From Verrucomicrobiota bacterium (GTDB lineage Bacteria > Verrucomicrobiota > Verrucomicrobiia > Chthoniobacterales > Chthoniobacteraceae): DNA of 33,405 nt. Location: the NCBI GenBank assembly GCA_003402745.1, contig QQND01000031.1:1-33405 (forward strand), read 5' to 3'. Under the pieces are notes generated by a model. The model did not search any database, was not told the DNA's origin, and worked only from the letters and a program-made list of their open reading frames with translations. This document shows positions 8,434-15,751 of the stretch, piece by piece. How positions within the stretch are numbered: position 1 is the stretch's first letter; each line of letters begins with the position of its first letter. Position numbers and translations under genes: made by a program.

Positions 8434-9447
8434 CTATCCCATTCGCGCCACGGCCAGAAGGGCGCCCGCCTCAGCCACCCCCGTCGTCCCTATCTGGTGG
8501 ACTGTCACGCTGGCCGCAAGCATCGCAAGCTCCAGCGCCTCGCTCAGGGTGGCGCCCGCCGCCAGTCCCGCCGTCAAAGCTGCCGTCACCGAGTCTCCAG
8601 CCCCCACAATGTCTATGGGACCTCGCAACGCCAGCGAGGGCGCCCACTGCGTACGCAGCCCCGGAAACGCGCCCAGGATTCCGTCTTCGGCGAGGGTCAC
8701 AAAAGCAGGCCGCATGTTACGCTCCGCCACCTTCTCCAGAGCGGCACTCAAAACCGCCCGCTCCGCCGTGGACTCGAGTCCCGCCAGGACATTTAACTCC
8801 GAGCGGTTCAGTTTGAAAATCAAGGGGGGAAAACCCTCCAGTCCACTGCGCGAATCCGCCACCACGGGCACCCTCCCGGAAAGCGCTTCCAACGCCTCAA
8901 GCACCGCGGGCGTCACGACCCCCGTTCCGGGGATGTCCACCTGGTCCATCACCGCGACCGCATCCACTCGGCCGGCCAACTCCCGGGTCATGTGCGCGAC
9001 CTCCAGCGACAGCGACTCCGGCGTGGGCGTCCAGTTTTTAGAGTCCAGGCGATTTAACTCCCGAGGCAACTCGCCCGCTGCGAGCAAAAGAGGTTTGCAG
9101 TACGTAAAGGTCCGCCGCTCGGGGCAGCGCAGGAAATGACGCGTATCCACCCTCTCCAAAAGCCGCAACGCACGCTCCAACTCGTACCCCTCGCCATCGT
9201 CTCCACAAAACCCCACCGCAAAAACCGTTCCCACTCCGAGCCCCACCAGGTTGTTGAGCACCGTTCCCGCCGCCCCGGGCTGGGAACGCACCCGGTCCAC
9301 CTTGTACACGGGAAGACCGGTTTCAATGGAAGTCTCCTCATGCAGGGCGTCGATCTCCAAATACCGGTCCAAACAAAAGTCTCCCACCACCGCAATCCGC
9401 AGCTTTGAGAAGGCCTCTAACAGGGCGCGTAAACGTTCCAGGGTCAT
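8434..9447 (-). CDS. PfkB/HldE-like sugar kinase
   Basis: This 337-residue protein is a ribokinase-fold kinase that most resembles the kinase domain of HldE/RfaE (heptose 7-phosphate kinase). The N-terminal GDFCLDRY (22-29), the substrate-side region with PGAAGTVLNNL, the ADSR and KLNRSE segments and the catalytic GAGDS (282-286, base D285) are all present. The C-terminal QIGTTGVA matches the HldE end. The cytidylyltransferase half of HldE is absent. It would phosphorylate a sugar or sugar phosphate; the substrate is unknown. It is the last gene of a minus-strand module, 12 nt after the preceding stop, so it is probably co-transcribed with the DHS-like and HAD genes. Confidence 0.85.
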   Translation of the reverse strand: MTLERLRALLEAFSKLRIAVVGDFCLDRYLEIDALHEETSIETGLPVYKVDRVRSQPGAAGTVLNNLVGLGVGTVFAVGFCGDDGEGYELERALRLLERVDTRHFLRCPERRTFTYCKPLLLAAGELPRELNRLDSKNWTPTPESLSLEVAHMTRELAGRVDAVAVMDQVDIPGTGVVTPAVLEALEALSGRVPVVADSRSGLEGFPPLIFKLNRSELNVLAGLESTAERAVLSAALEKVAERNMRPAFVTLAEDGILGAFPGLRTQWAPSLALRGPIDIVGAGDSVTAALTAGLAAGATLSEALELAMLAASVTVHQIGTTGVAEAGALLAVARMG

Positions 9448-9459
9448 GAAAATCGGAGG

Positions 9460-10575
9460 TTATGCGCGGGACAGATTCCGCCAGAGATGGTGGACGAATG
9501 CCACGTTGTCGCACTGGAGGTAGTGCATCGGCGCTCCCATGCGGGAGAAGCTTTTGCAAAACCGCAGGTAATACGCCGCATTATTCTTTGGGGGTTCACC
9601 TGCGGACCAATCCCAGCCCCCGCCATCCTGAAGATCGACCACAAAAATGGAATGCCCCGCCATGGCTCCAAGCCCCGCCTGCAGCCGCAGATTGTTGACA
9701 CAACTGAGGCTTTTTTCAAACACCTGCGGCGCCGTGATCGCCGACCCCACCGACAACACCACGCCCCCTTCCAGCCGCTCAACCGAACCGCTAAAGAGCG
9801 CGAAATCCCAGCCCCCTGCCCTGCCAATGGCACCCCCGTTGAAACAAGGATGATTGGTGATGATGTCGTACCCGATGCCAGGATGGACCGTGGCCGGCAC
9901 CCCTTGTTTCCACGCGGAGGCCAAAATCGAAGCGTGTTTCCAACGATGCAACACCTCGATCCGTCCGCCTTCGTAACCGCGTTCGCCCATGAAGCCCAAA
10001 AGATCCGCGCGCGCTGGGGTCAGCCGGTGTTCGGGGTCGGAAACAATCAGGGCGCGCAGTTCCTGCTTGGAGGGCAGGGTTGCGCCGTCCTCAACGATAA
10101 ACCGTCCCAAAGCCTCCCCGTAGCCGAGCCCGTCCAAGGCTCCGGCCAGAAGCGCCAGATGAATGTTCGCCCCAGTTTCCTCCCAACACCCAAAGGTGCC
10201 CGTGGCCACGTTTGCCTCCACCCCCTCGGTACTTTTCCCCAGCCAGGCGTATTCCCAGTCGTGAATCGTGCCCGCCCCATTCGTGGCGATATGTGTGATC
10301 CAGCCCTCCCGCATGAGCCCGTCCAAAAGCAGCGCCGCCCCGTTGCGCAAAAGATGCGCCCCGTACACAAGCATCACGCTCGCCCCGCGCACGCGCGCCT
10401 CGCGGATGGCCCGAACCGCGGCGTCCACCTGGCGGGCCAACCCCGGGGAGAGCGCGGGCGCCTCGCCCTCCAAGGGCACAAGGATCTCCTCGCAAGCGCT
10501 CAAACTGTGCCGCAGAGAGAGGGGCTGGGTCGCCAACCGCTTCAAATCCAAAGGGGTGATTTTGTGCGCTTTCAT
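9460..10575 (-). CDS. Unknown protein, distantly deoxyhypusine synthase-like
   Basis: I do not recognise this 371-residue protein with certainty. An ungapped comparison from memory suggests a distant link to deoxyhypusine synthase. The stretch from MLVYGAHLL (about 68-76) to THIATNGAGTIHD (94-106) aligns with the NAD-binding part of that enzyme, where the pattern ends in TTAGGVEED. The later segment KQGVPATVHPGIGYDI (223-238) resembles its KNHIPVFSPALTDG region. The catalytic lysine motif WGK of true deoxyhypusine synthases is not visible, and bacteria have no eIF5A. No signal peptide or membrane segment is seen. The ATG overlaps the HAD stop as ATGA, so translation is likely coupled. The role is presumably a shared pathway with the flanking phosphatase and kinase. 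Confidence 0.6.
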   Translation of the reverse strand: MKAHKITPLDLKRLATQPLSLRHSLSACEEILVPLEGEAPALSPGLARQVDAAVRAIREARVRGASVMLVYGAHLLRNGAALLLDGLMREGWITHIATNGAGTIHDWEYAWLGKSTEGVEANVATGTFGCWEETGANIHLALLAGALDGLGYGEALGRFIVEDGATLPSKQELRALIVSDPEHRLTPARADLLGFMGERGYEGGRIEVLHRWKHASILASAWKQGVPATVHPGIGYDIITNHPCFNGGAIGRAGGWDFALFSGSVERLEGGVVLSVGSAITAPQVFEKSLSCVNNLRLQAGLGAMAGHSIFVVDLQDGGGWDWSAGEPPKNNAAYYLRFCKSFSRMGAPMHYLQCDNVAFVHHLWRNLSRA

Positions 10576-11420
10576 GCTCCAAACAGAGGCGCAAGCAGCG
10601 GGAGGGCCGCGTTAAAATCCGGAATCGCAACATCCGCACCTGCAGCAAGTAATTGCTCGCGTTTGAAGGGATCGCAAATACCCGACCCGTTGACGTCCTC
10701 GTCCGTGCAAACGGCCACCGCCACCCCGCCCAGCGCTTTCGCATCGGCAATCTCCACCGGCCCGTCCCCAATGGCCAGCAACTGCCCGCCTGAAATGCCT
10801 TCCTCGCGTAAAATCCGCTCAAAAACAGCCCGCTTCGTGTACCCCGCAGGATCCGCTGGACTCCCGAAAATGCGCTCCCCGAAATACTCCGAAAGTCCCA
10901 AAAGCGCAGCCTCCTCCCGTACCCGGTGCTGGACCGTGGAGCTCAACACATAAAGACGCAGCCCCAAACCACGCAAATGCTCAAGCAACGCGCGTGCACC
11001 CGCCACAACGTACGTTTCCACAGGAACGGATCCGCTGCTAATCCGAGCGGTTCGCGCTTCAATGTGGCCGTCCAAACACGCCTGAAACGACGCACGCAGC
11101 CGTTCGGGTTCGGGAGCCCCCGAACCGTGGGAGCGTGCGTACTCCTGAAACATCACCATCTGCTGGATGGTCGGTTTTCCATTCAACGCCAAAATCAAAT
11201 GCAGCAGGCGTTCCCGAATGACGGGGTCGTGCATCTCCTGCCCGGGAGGAAGATGGGGCGCGAAGGTGTCAAGCATCATCTCCGGCCAGCCGTGACGAAG
11301 CCAAGAAAGCGTCCCGTCGAAATCAAAAACGACATGCGTCACCCTTTGTTTTGTCGCGAAAAACGGTCCGGGCGCTGCCTGACGCTGAGGGGCGGGGGTG
11401 GGATTCATAAGTTTGCTCAT
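10572..11420 (-). CDS. HAD-family phosphatase
   Basis: This 282-residue protein is a HAD-superfamily hydrolase of the phosphoglycolate phosphatase/beta-phosphoglucomutase type. Motif I is FDFDGTL (nucleophile D33, acid D35). Motif II is YVLSST. The lysine of motif III is probably that in GYTKRAV, and motif IV is AIGDGPVEIADA. A helical cap lies between motifs I and II. It probably removes phosphate from a small phosphorylated metabolite. The start at 11420 has GGGAGG about 12 nt upstream; a second Met four residues later is possible. It is first in the three-gene module, lies 79 bp after the AraC gene, and overlaps the next gene by 4 nt. Confidence 0.85.
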   Translation of the reverse strand: MSKLMNPTPAPQRQAAPGPFFATKQRVTHVVFDFDGTLSWLRHGWPEMMLDTFAPHLPPGQEMHDPVIRERLLHLILALNGKPTIQQMVMFQEYARSHGSGAPEPERLRASFQACLDGHIEARTARISSGSVPVETYVVAGARALLEHLRGLGLRLYVLSSTVQHRVREEAALLGLSEYFGERIFGSPADPAGYTKRAVFERILREEGISGGQLLAIGDGPVEIADAKALGGVAVAVCTDEDVNGSGICDPFKREQLLAAGADVAIPDFNAALPLLAPLFGA

Positions 11421-11481
11421 AAGTGGGCGTACCCTCCCAGTCTAGCCCGAGCGCCCCTTTTGAGAGCGACAAAAACAACTC

Positions 11482-11493
11482 CGAAATGCGACA
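11482..11493. promoter_or_regulatory. 12-bp element upstream of the HAD-led module
   Basis: CGAAATGCGACA lies 62-73 bp before the HAD start codon. Its exact inverted copy covers the start of the AraC gene at 12301-12312. It is a candidate binding site for that regulator. Confidence 0.35.
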
Positions 11494-11499
11494 CTTCCT

Positions 11500-12315
11500 C
11501 TAAAGGCCCCTCTCTCTGGCCACGTTCCGCCGGTATGCGGCGGGTGTCAGCCCCGTCCGGCGGCGGAAATGCTGTGCAAACGCATTTTGATCCAGAAAAC
11601 CGCACCCCTCCCCCACTTGGGATAGCGAAAGTGTCGTGTCCTCGAGCATGCGGGCGGCGGCAATCACGCGGGTTTTGAGCAGAAATTCCTGCGGAGTCAG
11701 TCCAAAAGAACGCTGAAAATGCCGCTGTAACTGCCTCAGCGACTCGCCGCACGCCTCCGCCACGCACTCGATCCTCAGAGGCTTTGCGTAGTCCCGACGG
11801 ATGACCTCCACGGCCTTCGCAACCGTTTGAAACAAGGGCAACCGGCGCTCAGACTCCGCAGGCGCCCGCAAAATCCCGGCCACCCCCGCACAACTGCCGT
11901 CCACGGCAAAGAGCGGAATCTTGGTGACCAAATACCAGTCAGGCAGCCCCTGTAAATCCCACCAAAGCTCCACCCGCTCCACAAGGTTCACCTCGCCCGA
12001 AACCAGCTTCAGATCGTCCTCCACATAGGCGTCCGCCATGCTCCTCGGGTTAATGTCGTGGTCTTTAAACCCAAGAATCCCAGAGTCGTCCGGCATTCCG
12101 TACCTCGCCAAAAGTGCCTTGCTCGCAAACAGCAGGTGCCCCTCGCGATCCTTCGCAAAAAAGGCCACGCCCGGGATATGGTCAAAAAGCAGGTGGAAAT
12201 TGCTCTGGGCGTGCATGCCAGCCACCCACTCCGCCCGATACTGGCGCCAGCGCTCCAAATCCGCCTCGGAGCGGCGCCCCCGCTGAAGCGGCCGAAGAAC
12301 TGTCGCATTTCGCAT
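11500..12315 (-). CDS. AraC-family regulator with N-terminal PAS domain
   Basis: This 271-residue transcription factor has a PAS sensor domain (about 40-150, starting LLFDHIPGVAFFAKDREG) and a C-terminal AraC DNA-binding domain with two helix-turn-helix motifs (about 170-265, ending in GLTPAAYRR). The ligand is unknown. It resembles the regulator at 14088-14861, so the two are paralogs. ATG 12315 is preferred; a TTG at 12357 in the same frame would read through the upstream hairpin. Its neighbour in the same direction is the HAD/DHS-like/kinase module, which it may control. A 12-bp element at its start recurs in front of that module. Confidence 0.9.
   Translation of the reverse strand: MRNATVLRPLQRGRRSEADLERWRQYRAEWVAGMHAQSNFHLLFDHIPGVAFFAKDREGHLLFASKALLARYGMPDDSGILGFKDHDINPRSMADAYVEDDLKLVSGEVNLVERVELWWDLQGLPDWYLVTKIPLFAVDGSCAGVAGILRAPAESERRLPLFQTVAKAVEVIRRDYAKPLRIECVAEACGESLRQLQRHFQRSFGLTPQEFLLKTRVIAAARMLEDTTLSLSQVGEGCGFLDQNAFAQHFRRRTGLTPAAYRRNVARERGL
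12301..12312. promoter_or_regulatory. 12-bp element at the AraC gene start
   Basis: TGTCGCATTTCG is the exact reverse complement of 11482-11493. It overlaps the first codons of the AraC gene, where an operator could allow autoregulation. Confidence 0.3.
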
Positions 12316-12320
12316 AAAAT

Positions 12321-12343
12321 CCGTTGGCAGCTTCTGCCAACGG
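12321..12343 (-). terminator. Perfect 10-bp hairpin, likely terminator of the Spy-like gene
   Basis: CCGTTGGCAG (12321-12330) and CTGCCAACGG (12334-12343) form a perfect 10-bp stem with a 3-nt loop. On the minus strand it is followed by ATTTTAT, as in an intrinsic terminator, and lies 30 nt after the stop of the upstream Spy-like gene. It ends 6 nt before the AraC ATG, so it might also act as an operator or mask the ribosome site. Confidence 0.65.
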
Positions 12344-12372
12344 ATCAGTTGCGTCAACCCACCGTGAAATCT

Positions 12373-12810
12373 TTACTGGGGTTTGGGCCCCGGCTTGCCG
12401 CCCCCATTCCCCCCGCCAGGAGGCCCTTTGCGCGGCCCCTCCGGCCCGCCGCCCCCAGGAGGACCCTCCTTCCTGCGCTTCTTCATTTCCTCCTCAAACT
12501 TCGCCTTCTGCTCAGGATCCAGAACCGCCATGATTTCGTCCGAACCCGCCTTTCGGATTTCGTGCGCCTTCTCCTTCCGCTGCTCCTCGCTCAGCGCAGT
12601 ATCCGCCCGAACGGCGTTTATTTTCTCCATATTGGCCTCAAGGAGGGGCTTGAGCTTCTGCACCTGCGTGTCACTCAGATTCAGTTCGCCTTTCATTCTC
12701 GCCAGACGCTCCGAGGGCGACGGCGGCCGTGGCGGCCCCTCGGCGCTAACACGCGCGGCACCGCAGAGAACGACAGCAGCAAGCATTGCATTCACAGGAT
12801 TCATTTTCAT
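12373..12810 (-). CDS. Spy/CpxP-like periplasmic protein
   Basis: This 145-residue protein has a signal peptide (about 1-23, ending VSA) and a helical region (about 30-110) with two LTxxQ-like motifs, LSDTQ and LDPEQ, typical of the Spy/CpxP/heavy-metal-resistance group of periplasmic chaperones and stress sensors. The rest is highly charged. The C-terminal 35 residues are a Gly/Pro-rich tail (EGPPGGGGPEGP and similar), unusual for Spy itself and probably disordered. Two Met codons (positions 1 and 3) are possible starts. A strong hairpin follows the stop. A 7-bp inverted repeat at 12839-12859 lies just upstream of the gene. Confidence 0.75.
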   Translation of the reverse strand: MKMNPVNAMLAAVVLCGAARVSAEGPPRPPSPSERLARMKGELNLSDTQVQKLKPLLEANMEKINAVRADTALSEEQRKEKAHEIRKAGSDEIMAVLDPEQKAKFEEEMKKRRKEGPPGGGGPEGPRKGPPGGGNGGGKPGPKPQ

Positions 12811-12838
12811 GGTTATTGGAAGGATTCGAGCACTCTAA

Positions 12839-12859
12839 AAACACTGTTCCTGAGTGTTT
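12839..12859. promoter_or_regulatory. Inverted repeat upstream of the Spy-like gene
   Basis: AAACACT (12839-12845) and AGTGTTT (12853-12859) form a perfect 7-bp inverted repeat with a 7-nt centre, 29 bp before the Spy-like start. Its size and place suit a dimeric repressor or activator site. The rest of 12811-12975 shows only a small ATCTT/AAGAT hairpin. Confidence 0.35.
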
Positions 12860-12975
12860 CACATCTTTGTGAAGATTTTATGCGCCACCTGTAAATGTAA
12901 CGTAAGCACTCCCACTCGCGCCACACTCCCTCCTGCAGACTTGTCTGCCGCCCCCTCTTTCCGACAGCCTCTTTC

Positions 12976-13338
12976 ATGCGCACTAACGTCCTCGGCCTCC
13001 CCCTTCAGAGCTGCTGCCACCAACCCCTCACTGGGTTCTATCGCGATGGCTATTGCCGCACTGGCGCCGACGACCGCGGCCTGCACACCGTCTGCGCCGT
13101 AGTCACCGCCTCCTTTTTAGATTTCTCGAAGGCCCGAGGCAACGACCTGAGCACGCCTAGACCCGAATTCGAATTCCCCGGCCTCCAACCCGGCGACCGC
13201 TGGTGTTTGTGCGTAGAGCGCTGGCGCGAAGCCTTTGAAGCGGGTTGCGCCCCAGCGGTGATTTTGAACGCGTGCCACATCTCGGCCCTGGAATTTGTCG
13301 ACCTCGAACATCTCGAGTCGCACGCCCACGTGGAATAG
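12976..13338 (+). CDS. DUF2237 family protein
   Basis: This 120-residue protein closely matches the DUF2237 family, whose function is unknown. Family hallmarks are NVLGLPL followed by CC, LTGFYRDGYC, GLHTVCAVVT, FSKARGNDLSTPRPEF and PGDRWCLC. The conserved cysteines (CC, YC, VC, WCLC) suggest a metal site or redox role, which is inference. It is full length, starts with ATG and has no signal peptide. It faces aat, with only 37 bp between the two stop codons. Confidence 0.93.
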   Translation: MRTNVLGLPLQSCCHQPLTGFYRDGYCRTGADDRGLHTVCAVVTASFLDFSKARGNDLSTPRPEFEFPGLQPGDRWCLCVERWREAFEAGCAPAVILNACHISALEFVDLEHLESHAHVE

Positions 13339-13347
13339 CCTCCGTTG

Positions 13348-13360
13348 TCGGGCGCCCCGA
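13348..13360. terminator. Small hairpin between convergent genes
   Basis: TCGGG (13348-13352) pairs with CCCGA (13356-13360) around CGC, in the 37-bp gap between the stops of the DUF2237 gene and aat. There is no T tract on either side. Confidence 0.2.
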
Positions 13361-13375
13361 TCCGCTCGCGTGGTT

Positions 13376-13942
13376 TCAAAAACCGCAGGGTTGGTCCAAC
13401 TGTTCACTCAAGAGCTTCAGATAAACGCGGCGAGGCACCTCGCGCGCTCCGAATTTCAGCAGGTGCGGAGTCACCCACTGCAGGTCCAAAAGCCCCATGC
13501 CCCGGGCACGCATCCTCTCCACCAACGCCACCAGCGCCACCTTGGAGGCGTCGGTGACCGTGTGAAACATCGATTCCCCAAAAAACACCCCACCCAGGGA
13601 GACCCCATACAAGCCCCCGCCCAAGGCTCCGTCCACCCACGCCTCCACCGAATGCGCCAGGCCAAGATGGTAAAGCGCCGTGTAACTGGCCTTGATGCGC
13701 GCATCAATCCAAGTTTCAGGCCGGTTAGCGCACCCCTCCAGAACCGCCTCGAATGCCGTGTTAATACGGATCTCAAACAGCCCTTTCTTCAGCGCGCGTT
13801 TGAGACCGTGCGGCAAATAAAACTCTTCCAAAGGCAAAATTCCGCGCGGATCCGGCGAAAACCAAGAAATCTCGCCTCCTGGCTCCGCCATGGGGAAGAC
13901 CCCCTGCTTATATGCGGAAAGAAGCAATTCCAGCGGAATCAT
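13376..13942 (-). CDS. aat: Leucyl/phenylalanyl-tRNA--protein transferase
   Basis: This 188-residue enzyme adds Leu or Phe to proteins with N-terminal Arg or Lys, marking them for ClpS/ClpAP (N-degron pathway). Family motifs are AYKQGVFPMAE (about 10-20), ISWFSPDPRGILPL, GGLYGVSLGGVFFGESMFH and TDASKVALVALVERM, then LDLQWVTPHL. The frame is open further upstream, but ATG 13942 is preceded by GAGGGGG at a good distance and begins at the normal domain edge. It is divergent from the second PAS-AraC gene, with 145 bp between them in which I see no clear operator. Confidence 0.93.
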   Translation of the reverse strand: MIPLELLLSAYKQGVFPMAEPGGEISWFSPDPRGILPLEEFYLPHGLKRALKKGLFEIRINTAFEAVLEGCANRPETWIDARIKASYTALYHLGLAHSVEAWVDGALGGGLYGVSLGGVFFGESMFHTVTDASKVALVALVERMRARGMGLLDLQWVTPHLLKFGAREVPRRVYLKLLSEQLDQPCGF

Positions 13943-14087
13943 ACTCGCCCCCTCTGAAAACACGAATCCGCCCGGAATTTCATAAAACACAGAGTACCAT
14001 TTTAAGACCCCGCAAAAAGCAGATTCCCAAGGCTTCGCCAGCCTTCCAAAGCTTGCCACCCTCCCCACCGCCACCTCAAATTCAACC

Positions 14088-14861
14088 ATGCCCCGCCCCG
14101 CCCCCACGGCCTGCACCCTCGAATTGCGCGCCCGTTTTCTCCAACAAATCGGGCCGGACACCCCCTTCTACCAACTCTTCGAACACCTGCCGGATATCGC
14201 TTTTTTCGCCAAGGACTCGGAGTGCCGCATTGTCGGCGCCAGCCGCCTGTTTTACGAACGGCTCGGCTTCCATGAGGAGGCTCAGATTTTAGGCAAGGAC
14301 GACTTCGAGCTCTTTCCCCGCCGCCTTGCGGAAACCTTCCGCCGCGATGACCAAGCGGTGCTTCAAACTGGGCAACCCAAGCTGAACTTGGTGGAACTCT
14401 TCTTCAATCGGCAGGGCGTTCCAGACTGGTTCGTGACCAACAAACTGCCCGTCCGCGACAGCGCGGGTGCAATCATCGGCCTCATGGGGACCACCCACAG
14501 TTACGAAGCGCGCAAAGCCCTCTTGAGGCCCTTCCTCAACCTAGAACGCGCCGTCGACTACATCCGGGACCACTTCCGCGACCGCATTTCGGTGGAGGAC
14601 CTCGCCCGGCAGGTACACCTTTCCGAGCGCCAATTGCACCGGAAATTCATCGAAGCTTTCGGAGTGGGCCCCCAGGCCTTCATCCTCAAACTTCGCATCC
14701 AAGCCGCCTGCGAAGCCCTCCAAGACCCCAATGAACTCATCGCCGACGTCGGCGCCAGACTCGGCTTCTGCGACCAAAGCGCCTTTACCCAAGCCTTTCA
14801 CAAACACATCGGCCTGACCCCCCGCCAATTTCAAATGCAGTTCAGGCTGCGCAGGAACTAA
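14088..14861 (+). CDS. AraC-family regulator with N-terminal PAS domain
   Basis: This 257-residue regulator has a PAS domain (about 27-135, with LFEHLPDIAFFAKDSE and VPDWFVTNKLPV) and an AraC helix-turn-helix domain (about 150-255, with LSERQLHRKF and GLTPRQFQ). It is a paralog of the regulator at 11500-12315, and both have the FAKD and LPDW/VPDW signatures. The effector and targets are unknown. It is divergent from aat. The next gene in the same direction, an unrecognised protein, starts 80 nt downstream. Neither the 12-bp element nor the hairpin found near the other regulator is seen here. Confidence 0.9.
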   Translation: MPRPAPTACTLELRARFLQQIGPDTPFYQLFEHLPDIAFFAKDSECRIVGASRLFYERLGFHEEAQILGKDDFELFPRRLAETFRRDDQAVLQTGQPKLNLVELFFNRQGVPDWFVTNKLPVRDSAGAIIGLMGTTHSYEARKALLRPFLNLERAVDYIRDHFRDRISVEDLARQVHLSERQLHRKFIEAFGVGPQAFILKLRIQAACEALQDPNELIADVGARLGFCDQSAFTQAFHKHIGLTPRQFQMQFRLRRN

Positions 14862-14941
14862 GCCCCCCGCTCCCTGTCTTATTCGCTTGCCCCCCATCGC
14901 CCATCCCCCTCAAAGAACCCCCTTTTTCCAACTCCCGCACC

Positions 14942-15628
14942 ATGAAAACCAAACCGCTCAACGACGCTCAATTTCTCGCCCTCCTCCAAAAAGTCCTCCC
15001 CAAAGCGACCCAGGACCCGCACCTCGCCTCCGTCATCTACGACGAAGTCGCACGCGAAGTGCGCCTGATCAAAAACCTGCAGTCCTTTGAAAAGTTTTGC
15101 GAAAAAGGAGGCCTCCCCAACCTCGAACCCGAAACCGTCGCCGACTTCCAACGCGAACTCGGCGACCAATTCGGCGCCGACAAAGTCGAAATCACCCAGG
15201 ATGAAAACGGCTCCAGCGTCGCCGTCGCCATCGAACTCCCCGACCGCGTCGTCCAAAGCCGTGTCAAGGTGGATCCCGCCCTCGCCGAGGAGGAACCCGT
15301 CCCAGCCCCCTTCGTCCCCTTCCCCGTCTCCCTCCCTGAAGACCCCGAGCTGGTCTGGGTGCTCGGCCGCCGCGAAGACTTCAGCCCCGAGGAATCCGCC
15401 CGCGCACTGGCAAAAATTGAAGAAGAATTCTGGCAGACCAAGAAGGGCATCGAGCTCCAGAGCGGCGGCACCGACAAATGTTTTGCGGAGTTTGTCATCC
15501 ACGTGCCGGCGGCAGCCCTCAGTGAAAGCGGCTTGAAGCGCCACTATAAAGGGCCCGAAACCCTCCACACCCTTCGGCTCCTGCATCGCAGCGCCGAGGC
15601 CCAGCAGGCCCGCGAACAGAGCTTCTAA
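14942..15628 (+). CDS. Unrecognised protein
   Basis: I do not recognise this 228-residue protein. It looks real: the plus frame has balanced composition with alternating helical charges and an ATG start, while the longer minus-strand frame over it is Phe/Gly-skewed. There is no signal peptide or membrane segment, so it should be cytoplasmic. The N-terminal part (about 1-75) is helical with many Leu, Lys and Glu residues. A Pro-rich linker (about 115-135, VPAPFVPFPVSLPED) leads to a second part (about 135-228). It follows the PAS-AraC gene and precedes the sialidase pseudogene; neither gives a hint of its job. Confidence 0.7.
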   Translation: MKTKPLNDAQFLALLQKVLPKATQDPHLASVIYDEVAREVRLIKNLQSFEKFCEKGGLPNLEPETVADFQRELGDQFGADKVEITQDENGSSVAVAIELPDRVVQSRVKVDPALAEEEPVPAPFVPFPVSLPEDPELVWVLGRREDFSPEESARALAKIEEEFWQTKKGIELQSGGTDKCFAEFVIHVPAAALSESGLKRHYKGPETLHTLRLLHRSAEAQQAREQSF

Positions 15629-15751
15629 AACCCGAGGACGAGATCCTCCAAGCGCGCAAAAATAGTCGGTTCTCGACAAAACTCGTCTGGGGGGGCGCCT
15701 TCGCTCCTCCAAAACATTCCGCTCTCCAACAACCCTCACTTCCTCTCCCCG

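Noticed and set aside
8254-8796. 180-codon plus frame starting GTG at the sterol-desaturase stop (GTGA overlap)
   Set aside because: Two thirds lie antisense to the clearly real kinase gene, and the product is Arg/His/Pro-rich with no family features. Only the first 60 codons are unique.
9487-10953. 488-codon plus frame opposite the DHS-like and HAD genes
   Set aside because: Long only because of high GC; Pro/Arg/His-rich, no motif, and both opposite genes carry clear coding signals.
14879-15739. 286-codon minus frame over the 14942-15628 gene
   Set aside because: It is Phe/Gly/Asp-skewed as expected of an antisense shadow. The plus frame has normal protein composition and an ATG at a sensible place.
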